NCBI GenBank assembly: GCA_960531495.1
Contig: OY482846.1
Coordinates: 8,862,941-8,926,940 of the forward strand
DNA length: 64,000 nt
From: Zeus faber
Lineage: Eukaryota > Chordata > Actinopteri > Zeiformes > Zeidae
Direction of reading: 5' to 3'
The notes under the pieces were generated by a model. The model did not search any database. It was not told the origin of the DNA and was given only the letters and a program-made list of their open reading frames with translations. Position 1 is the stretch's first letter; each line of letters starts with the position of its first letter. The position numbers and the translations under genes were made by a program. This document shows positions 56,167-64,000 of the stretch, in pieces.

Positions 56167-59100
56167 ATGGCAGCGATGCTCGCCAGGCGTCTGTCGACCA
56201 AAACGGTTTGTACGAATTTATTTGACCGTTGGTCCAAATAGTTGTTAGTTGTTTTGTTTTGGGGGGTTTGCGACTGTGCAGCCCGTGTTGGCTAACCAGC
56301 GTTAGCACAGCCACGTTGCAAAGGGTGCACTCCTGCACACATTGCATGCTGTTTATGTCATTATCATTATCATTATTGGGTTTTTTAAAATCTAAATATA
56401 GTTAGTCTTGGAGATCAATTGCACCACATGAGTTGTAGTCCAGTTGTCCCTGCTGTTCTGGAAGTGACTCCATTGCTCTGTGTTCTATTTGCAGAGTCCT
56501 CTGCAGCTGGGTCGCATGTGGTACTCCTCCACAGTGGTGAGGCGTTCACTGGCCGATCGTCCACATTTCCATAAATAATCTCTAAAGGAAAAATGTCTGC
56601 GTCCCTCTGACTATATCATTCATTCACTTAAATGTTGATGTGTTTTTCCGCCACTGACATTTGCACGCTCTACCTCTCTGAATAAGCTGTTTGTCTGATT
56701 CCGATCCTGTACCCACAGCCTACGACCAAACTGTTCATTGATGGGAAGTTTGTGGACTCCACCACCTCAGAGTGGCTTGACATCCACAACCCTGTGAGTA
56801 TCTACCAGCTGTGACCAAAGCAGCTGGAACGAATTCTGGGGGGGGGGGGGTTAATTTAATTTGGCAGAAGTAGTCCTGGAACAGAATGTCACTCTACCTC
56901 CTGGTATGGATTACACCACCGCTGCCTCCACTATCCCTTGCATTTGCAAATAAAATACCTGGCACGTCCTGGGATGTTAGATTATCCATGGACGTTATGC
57001 AGCATCATTGCCAACCACTCGCAATTCATACAGTTATTCATACAATCATATATACAGCAGAACACAATCCACAAGTCAATACACAGACTTCCACCTCTTC
57101 CACAGTAGAGGAGAGAAAATGGTGGTGTCAGTACACAACAATGCAAACTTCCCCATAAAACAAGTAGTAGTCTGGTTATTTTTTATTAATTTTCGCTCTA
57201 ATAGGATCTCGGGACAAATGTCTTGGGTCCAGTCAGCTTCGGGTCTGAATTGTGGGACTAGTAAAAACCTCTAGACTGGTTAGAACGCTCAGAACCAATA
57301 ATTAACACAACAATACAGTACATACTTTGCCCACAGCAGCTGATCCCTTTCAGCATCCAGTGCTCCACTCGGTGGAAAAACTAGGAGGGAAAAAAATCTT
57401 CCGCCCCTTGTTTTGTTGACGATTTACAAGTCCGGGTGTCTGTATCAATCACTAAGAAGCTGTTGCTTTAAGTGAAATCAAAGCCTTTGTTCATTCTGGT
57501 CAGTGTTTACATCCCGCCTGAGGCCTCTGTTAGTGAGCCGTTACAACACCTGGCTGGCCAGATAATAAACACAGATCACATCCAGACTCCCTGCTCATTG
57601 TTCTTCGGGACTCTTAACAGAGTAAACCTCAACCATGAACTGCCAAAATACACACAGCACATAAAGTATCCGACCATGGATAGAAACATACTGGACCATT
57701 GCTCTACCTTATTAAAGGACGCAAATCACCCTGTCCCCCGTGCAGCTTTGGGACTCTGATCTATGTCTTTTTCATCTTCTGCCGACTAACAGACAGAAAG
57801 TAAAATTAGCTAAGCCTGTGGTCAAGACCTTGAGGAAATGGACCAGTGAGGCAAAGCTGAAGTTACAGGCCTGCTTTGACTGCACTGATTGGAGTGTTTT
57901 TGAGGCTACCCGTCCCCAATGACCCCAGCCGGCACTCAGGATCTGTGAAGACGATGTGAATTAGCTCTTTCGGAAAACCAGGAAGACACTAGGCCCAGAT
58001 GGCGTATCACCCTCTTGCCTGAAAGTCTGTGCTGACCAGCTGGCCCCCATCTTCACACAGATCTTCAACAGGTCACTGGAGCTGTGTGTAGTCCCCTCCA
58101 GCTTCAAGCGCTCCACAATCCCGGTCCCCAAGAAACCCTCTGTTGCAGGATTAAATGATTACAGGCCCGTTGTCCTGGCGGCTGTGGTCATGAAATCCTT
58201 CGACACTGGTGTTGGTCCTGTCTGTCAGATATCACAGGCTCCCTGCTAGACCCCCCCCCCCCCCCGCCTTTTCCCTCTACACAAATGACTGCCCCTCCGT
58301 CTGTTAGACTCCTGAAGTTTGCAGACAACACGTTCATTGGCCTCACCCGAGATGCTAACGAGTCTGAACAACCTGGAGCTGAACAAGCTCAACACTATGG
58401 AGATGACAGTGGACTTGCGGAGGAGCCCCCCAACACTGCCCCCCCCCTTACCATACTCAACAGCACTGTGTCTGCTGTGGAAACCCTCAGATTTTTGGGA
58501 TCCACAATGTCCCAGGACAAATAAAGTGGGTGTCCAACACGGATACAATCGTCAAAAAGGCCTAGCAGAGGATGTACTACATCCGCCACCTCCGGGAGTT
58601 CAACCTGCTAATCCAGTTTCTACTCTGCAGCAATCCAGTCTGTTCTCTGCAGATCTACCACTGTCTTGTTTTGAGCTTATTCCTCAGGCCATCACTCTGA
58701 ACACTTAAATCAGGTCACACGGTGTCAGAACAATTATCCATGCAATAAACCTATAGCACTATACAGCCACTGTACCTACAAATTCAAAATTATATATTTT
58801 GTAGTTTAAACATTTTTTTACATGTACATGTATATACATTGGCACGGTAAGAAGGTCCTGGGTTTGAATCCCGGGCCGTCCCAGGTCCTTTCTGTGTGGA
58901 GTTTGCCTCTTCTCCCCATGTTTGTGTGGGTTTCTTCCGGGTGCTCCAGTTCCCTCCCACCCTCAAAAGACATGTAAAGCTGCTTTGATACAGGCACTGC
59001 AACCCTGAAATTATCCGGACATTACCCAGAAGAGCTGTGTGTGTGAATGTAAATGTCCGAATCATTTGGACATGGACCCAGCCAGCACCCTAGTACAGCG

Positions 59101-61538
59101 AGCGAGTGGGTGTGTCCTGTGTTGATGACGTGCTATCATTCGCCTTGAGCCATGAGCATTTACCTTCGTGCAGATCTTAGTGCACGGAGCGTAGCTGCTG
59201 CATACTCCTTTCTGCTTTCTTTATTATTCCTTTCCACTCTTTTGTTTGTATTATGTCCAAATACATGGAGTATCCATGCAAAAAAAGATGAGTCGGTAGC
59301 CTCGTCCACCATCTTGAATGTGCTAATACTCTGCAGCGTCATTGCGTCACATTCTGCCTACTGCATGCTCTACCCAGGCTCCGCCCCTCATCACCAATTC
59401 TGAGCCAAGTTTAGAAGACGCTAAGTGCCGTCATCTTGTTAGCGAGCACTCAATGTTTTGAAGTTGACGTGATGACGTCAAGTGGCGGTTTATGACAAAA
59501 ATAAAATGTGCGTAATGAGCCAGTAATGGAAGTGAGCGCTGGTCTGAAGTGTTGGAATGGACCCTGTTTGTCTAGTATGCAATGAGGCGTTTCCTTGAGG
59601 TGCTTCCTGCCAAATCAAAGTTATTTGAGTTATTCAGTCAGATGGTACGTTTAGGTTTGGATTCAGTGTGTTTAGGTCCAGTGTAAGGATCTGGGAAGTT
59701 TTTGTTGAACAAAAGATGAACGAGCAGCTATGGAGGAGTGTCTTATGAAGTGCAAGCCGTATGGGCTCTGTTTGTTTTGGTGAAAATATAACATAAAATT
59801 CATTTTCACGAGTTCAGCTATACCACAAAATGATGTCCATCTGTTTCGATCTTTAGATTTGTACAACTCAAAGACTCAAAGAGTATTTGTGGGTGCGTCA
59901 AGAGTCAAATTTCTCAGTATCGGTTGTTGTTCTGCTGATTGTCTCTTATGATTGCGGAAAGTCTTGTAATGTGTTCCCAGTTTGAAGTTGTGTGTTGCCA
60001 CTAATCTGATTGGTTAACAGTTGGTTTTTGGTGTTTTTATTTTTATTTACTTTTATTTTTTTATTTATTTCATAAAAAATAGTGTGATTTGACTTTGGCA
60101 CGTTGATACCGCTCGTTGCTCAACTCCGGCCCAGCTGATGTCAAGGTTATGTTTTGTGTTCGCCATTAGCAAGGCCAGATCGTATCATTAGAGAATGCTA
60201 AAACCGTCCCTCGGGTAATAAAGACAGTTAAAGCTGCAAGCAGCGATGACCGGGTCCTCAAAGTGCAAGTGTCGGCGGGACGCAGTAAATCAGAGTCCGA
60301 AAGTACGGAGCATGAAAATCGCCAAAAAGTCACCTAAACAGTACCTTTTTTCCAACATGAAATTCAAGGCTGTGCCACACCTACACCGTGTGATGAAAAC
60401 CAAATCTTTTAATTACTTTTAATCGTGAATGTGTTTTGTAGACACCAAGTTTGATGTCAATCGGATATATATCGCCTCGGAGGAGTTTGTGAAAGTACAA
60501 AGCATGAAAACGACCAGAAAGTGACTAAAATTGCACATTTAATCCAATATGGCCAACTTCCTGTTGGGTGTTGGCCATGGCGGCTATATAATTATTTTTA
60601 TGTCTAGTGATGTTACATAAGTGTACCAAATTTTGTTCGTTTTCATGGTCAATTGTGAATAGGAAAGAAATAGAATAGAAATTTTAAAGAGCGTGGTTGG
60701 CCATTTTGCCACGCCCATACACGGGACACATATAATATCAATGGGGGGACCTGGACTAACGTGTGTGCAAAGTTTTGTGACTTTTGGAGTTTCTTAAGGC
60801 CCCCAAAAAGCCGACGCAATTTGGCTGAAGAAGAAGAATAAACAGAGCAATAACTATAGGATCCTCATCCTACGTTCTGTAGATGAGGACCCTAATAAAA
60901 CGTCCTAACTAGGGCCGCTTCCTGAAAGTCGACAAGTCGAATCATCAGTCGACTGAGATTCTTCAAGTCCAGCACTCATGGTTCAGTCAGTGTGCATTAC
61001 GATTACAGGATAAAACTGAAAGTTCTATCAATTTTATCGCTTACAAAATGCAGGGGGTAGTTCCCATGTGACTCTTTCTTACGGCGCCGTGTCCTTCCGC
61101 TCAGGCCACTAATGAGGTGGTGGGCCGGGTCCCCAAAGCCACGCAGGAGGAGATGCTGGCCGCCGCCGACTCCTGCTCCCGGGCCTTCCACTCCTGGGCC
61201 GAGACGTCCATCCTCAGCAGGCAGCAGATCTTCCTGCGCTACCAGCAGCTCATCAAAGACAACATCGTAAGCAAACACGCTCACGTTTTAATACCTTTTT
61301 TAAAATAAATTACACCAGTGCTTGTAGGAATATTCATTGTTTTTACGTCAGTTTGTTTATTGTTTTTTTTGATTTATAGAAAAAAAATTCTGTTTATTTA
61401 TTTATTTATTTTCCACTTGACATGGTTTATTAGACAATTACACTTAATTAACAATATTAGACACACATGCATATGCAATGTACAACTTTAAAATAGCGTA
61501 ACCTTTCACATTGGCACTCAAATGCTTAAGTTCATAAA

Positions 61539-61615
<77 letters not shown>

Positions 61616-63578
61616 ATAAAATATTGCAGTTCGAATTGTATTTGAGAAACATCCTTTTCTCCTTTTTTTGCGTAAAATAAATATGCTTTTTGTTGTTGAA
61701 TTATATGATGTTTATTTCATTACATTATCATATTTTTGGGGACTTTTCTGCCTCTGTTTTCAGAAAGAACTGGCCAAGGTGATCACTCTGGAACAGGGCA
61801 AGACGCTTGCTGATGCTGAGGGCGACGTCTTCAGGGGACTGCGTGAGTGACACCCAAATTGAAATCTGATGGAAATATTTGATTTGTATTAGAGGATGGT
61901 GTTGTCATTATTACCTAATATATCAATCCATCCTACCATCAAGTCTTTATTAAATGTTATTTCTTCTTTGCTTTTCTTTTCCAAGCACTCAGACTTGTAG
62001 AACTTGGATTTTAAGGTGTTTTCCCAATGCTCCCATTCTATATAATAATAATATTTTCTATGCACAATAATATTCTCATGCGCTAATTTAATGTTTGACA
62101 CAATTTATTTTATTTATTCTAAACAGTTAATCCTTATTAGCGAGACACCTCCAGCAAATTACTTAATTTGTCTTATTATTAACTGATGTTATATAAAAGG
62201 TTCTATTTGAGTCTTTGACAGAAATTTAATTTCAGTGCTCAAGTTCCATATGACAGTAATAATCTCTATATATCATAATATTCTCATGTCCTAATTAGAT
62301 GTCTTCAAATTGAATTTCAAGGTGTTCGTTTTTTCTTTCTCCGCCCACCTCAGAGGTGGTGGAGCACGCCTGCAGCATCACCTCCCTGATGCTGGGGGAG
62401 ACGCTCCCCTCCATCGCCAAGGACATGGACACCTACACGTACCGGCTGCCTATCGGTGTGTGCGCGGGCATCGCACCTTTCAACTTTCCCGCCATGATCC
62501 CCCTGTGGATGTTCCCCATTGGCATGGTGTGCGGCAACACGTACCTCATGAAGCCGTCTGAGCGTGTTCCAGGCTGCACCATGCTCCTGGCCAAGCTGCT
62601 CCAGGACTCGGGTGTACCAGATGGGACTCTGAATGTGATCCACGGGCAGCACGCAGGTGAGTTTGATCTGAGATGTGACGAAATACCGAAATGGAGGCGG
62701 GAAAGCAAAAAGAAGTGCGGCGTCCTTGGAGATAAATTCTGGATTTCAATTGTGGTCGGTTAATTTTAGCCCTGTGTCTTTGTCACAAATAAGATGAAAA
62801 AGAATGCATAACAATCCATTGAAAATGTATGTATGTGCTGTGTGTGTGGGTATAAATTAATGTGATGATATCGATCTATATTTGACCACCTCTGTTAATA
62901 ATTACACTTTATTATAACTTTATTCTTCTCAGACTGTCAATTTTTTTTTTTATATATATATTAATCGCCTGTAGAAATGCACCAATCCTCACCATGACAC
63001 ATTCCTTGTACATATAGATGCACCTGGCAGAATACAATCATTCTGAATATAATATAGATATTTCTGTGCATAACAATATTAATAGTTTGCAACAGTATGG
63101 ACTAATAATACCGGAGTTAATACCGGAAGGCTTAGTTTAGCTTATTACTATGTTATTACAGTTATTACACTATGTTGTTCCAGGCCTTGAGCCTGGAACT
63201 CACACTTGTCCCCAAGGGTTTTACCATGGATCATTCTATTTCTTCTCTACGTAAAACTTCAAAGGCTTCCCAGTACAGCTGACCTGCATATATTAAAGTC
63301 TTTATTGCAATAGAAGCGTTTTCTTGTGCGCAAACTGTATAATATATTTTGTGAAGACCAGATGAACCTGTTTCAAACATCGCATGCGTTTGAGGTTAAA
63401 GCTTTAATAGAATCTGACGGGATTCCTGAGTACTCTTTTTCCATCTTTCTATTCAGCTGTAAACTTCATTTGTGACCATCCGGCCGTCAAGGCGATCAGC
63501 TTCGTGGGCTCCAACCAGGCTGGCGAGTACATTTACGAGCGCGGCTCCAAGAACGGCAAGAGAGTGCAGTCCAACATG
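56167..63578 (+). CDS. aldh6a1: Methylmalonate-semialdehyde dehydrogenase (acylating), 5' half
   Basis: ALDH6A1 is the mitochondrial CoA-dependent enzyme that converts malonate and methylmalonate semialdehydes to acetyl- and propionyl-CoA in valine and pyrimidine breakdown. Seven exons are visible: 56167-56205, 56495-56536, 56719-56793, 61105-61266, 61764-61842, 62354-62656 and 63457-63578. All are GT/AG and phase-consistent (274 codons of about 535). The start [13 protein letters not shown], with Arg residues and no acids, suits a mitochondrial targeting peptide. Next come [47 protein letters not shown], the Rossmann-region [20 protein letters not shown], the cofactor-binding MKPSERVPG, and [14 protein letters not shown]. 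The catalytic-Cys exon lies beyond the right edge. The 4.3-kb third intron is full of retroelements. The exon-6 polypeptide is almost identical to the human form by memory. Confidence 0.95.
57450..58740 (+). pseudogene. LINE ORF2 remnant (CR1/L2/Rex1-type) in aldh6a1 intron
   Basis: Broken frames carry endonuclease-like [20 protein letters not shown] and [16 protein letters not shown] (57,472-57,759), then RT-like [11 protein letters not shown]-type sequence near 57,980, [13 protein letters not shown]-like sequence near 58,110, and [12 protein letters not shown] (58,310). The final part, [20 protein letters not shown] (58,444-58,503), is characteristic of fish LINEs of this group. The catalytic FADD reads FADN. 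Internal deletions and stops are many. Exact clade uncertain. Confidence 0.75.
58838..59070 (+). mobile_element. tRNA-like SINE copy
   Basis: GGCACGGTAAGAAGGTCCTG, then the B-box GGGTTTGAATCCCGGG, then CTTTCTGTGTGGAGTTTGCC and TTCTCCCCATGTTTGTGTGG. It is the same family as the minus-strand copy at 48,345. The A-box region is shortened. It lies in the third aldh6a1 intron directly after the LINE remnant. Confidence 0.7.
60222..60905 (+). mobile_element. Dispersed fish repeat with 3' terminal hairpin
   Basis: The segment opens CAGTTAAAGCTGCAAGCAGC followed by GATGACCGGGTCCTC and closes with GGATCCTCATC, a 10-base loop, GATGAGGACCC and TAATAA. The opening and closing words match a repeat I remember as very common in fish genomes. 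The middle is diverged and noncoding. The terminal hairpin and CTAA end would fit a Helitron-like class, but that is not established. Confidence 0.55.
61540..61607. repeat. (TA)n microsatellite
   Basis: About 67 bp of AT alternation in the aldh6a1 intron between the exons ending 61,266 and starting 61,764. Confidence 0.92.
62971..63050 (+). repeat. LINE-like 3' tail copy in aldh6a1 intron
   Basis: AAATGCACCAATCCTCACCA, then TTCCTTGTACATATAGATGC and ACCTGGCAGAAT, ending CAATCATTCTGAAT. It has the same word order as the 47.5-kb copy. Confidence 0.55.
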
Positions 63579-64000
63579 GTGATTACAGGAAGAGGTTTTC
63601 ATCCGTAGAGTAAACGCTGCTTCATTGTCGCCCGTCGTGTGGCTGAGGTTGAGTAATGATTCAATATCGTCTGCTGATTTGGTTCTCAAGTTAGGGCCAC
63701 ATTACGTGATATATATAATTTTTATTTTTTTTTAAATTTTATTTTTTTTCTTCTCCAAGACACATTTGGTGTGTGTGTGTGTGTTATATCAGGGCTAGTC
63801 TTTCCGTAATTATTTGGGGTGTGTGATTTCAAAACCTCAAAAATCGCATCGGCAGCCCAAGCCAAAGAAAGCAGGAAGTGTGGACTTAGTGACATGGAGG
63901 AGCGACATGTGGGACTTTGCCAGATTTATCAAAGTGTCTAATTAGTGTATAATGTCAGCGCTGCAAGCTTGCTGCACAAACAACCACGGCGGCGAGCTGT
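63579..64000. other. aldh6a1 intron, window end
   Basis: Follows the exon-7 donor (GTGATTAC). It contains a T-rich stretch and a short (GT)n at about 63,770-63,784. No further exon is visible before the window ends. Confidence 0.7.

Overview
The window is vertebrate, almost certainly teleost, nuclear DNA. The genes are intron-split with GT/AG junctions. Introns and intergenic stretches are packed with long (CA)n, (TA)n and (GGAT)n microsatellites, fish-type Tc1/mariner remnants, Tx1-like and other LINE remnants, and tRNA-like SINEs. The five protein genes all have human counterparts on chromosome 14 (EVL, YY1, LRFN5, SAMD15, ALDH6A1), so the window looks like a piece of a Hsa14-homologous fish chromosome. 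Products are assigned from remembered family motifs, not from a search.

Layout. 1-18,158 (+): the 3' part of evl, an Ena/VASP actin regulator; ten coding exons from 6,723 to a stop at 18,158, with the EVH1 exons off the left edge. Its largest intron carries a ~4.1 kb Tx1-like LINE whose reverse-transcriptase core is deleted. 21,091-30,024 (+): complete yy1 in five exons (385 aa), with a tight cluster of YY1-type motifs in intron 1 and three Tc1/mariner remnants in or near it. 31-38.9 kb: gene-free interval between convergent yy1 and lrfn5. 38,979-43,351 (-): complete coding region of an LRFN/SALM synaptic adhesion gene, best matched to lrfn5, in five coding exons (798 aa). 43.4-50.6 kb: its noncoding upstream region, with long microsatellites, a 135-bp near-perfect inverted repeat and a CpG-rich patch. 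50.9-51.6 kb: a minisatellite of ~31-bp units. 53,030-55,249 (-): samd15-like, a compact three-exon SAM-domain gene. 56,167 to beyond 63,578 (+): the 5' half of aldh6a1 (methylmalonate-semialdehyde dehydrogenase), head-to-head with samd15 across a CpG-rich interval.

The genes do not form one pathway. evl builds actin, yy1 is a zinc-finger regulator, lrfn5 is a synaptic adhesion molecule, samd15 is poorly characterised and aldh6a1 is a mitochondrial enzyme of valine and thymine catabolism. The more notable noncoding signals are the probable YY1 autoregulatory cluster, a perfect palindromic RFX X-box at the samd15 start, a triplicated 39-bp unit carrying poly(A) signals at the samd15 stop codon, the long inverted repeat upstream of lrfn5, and several layered transposon insertions. 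I found no CRISPR array, canonical tRNA or rRNA gene, prokaryotic system or intact autonomous transposon.
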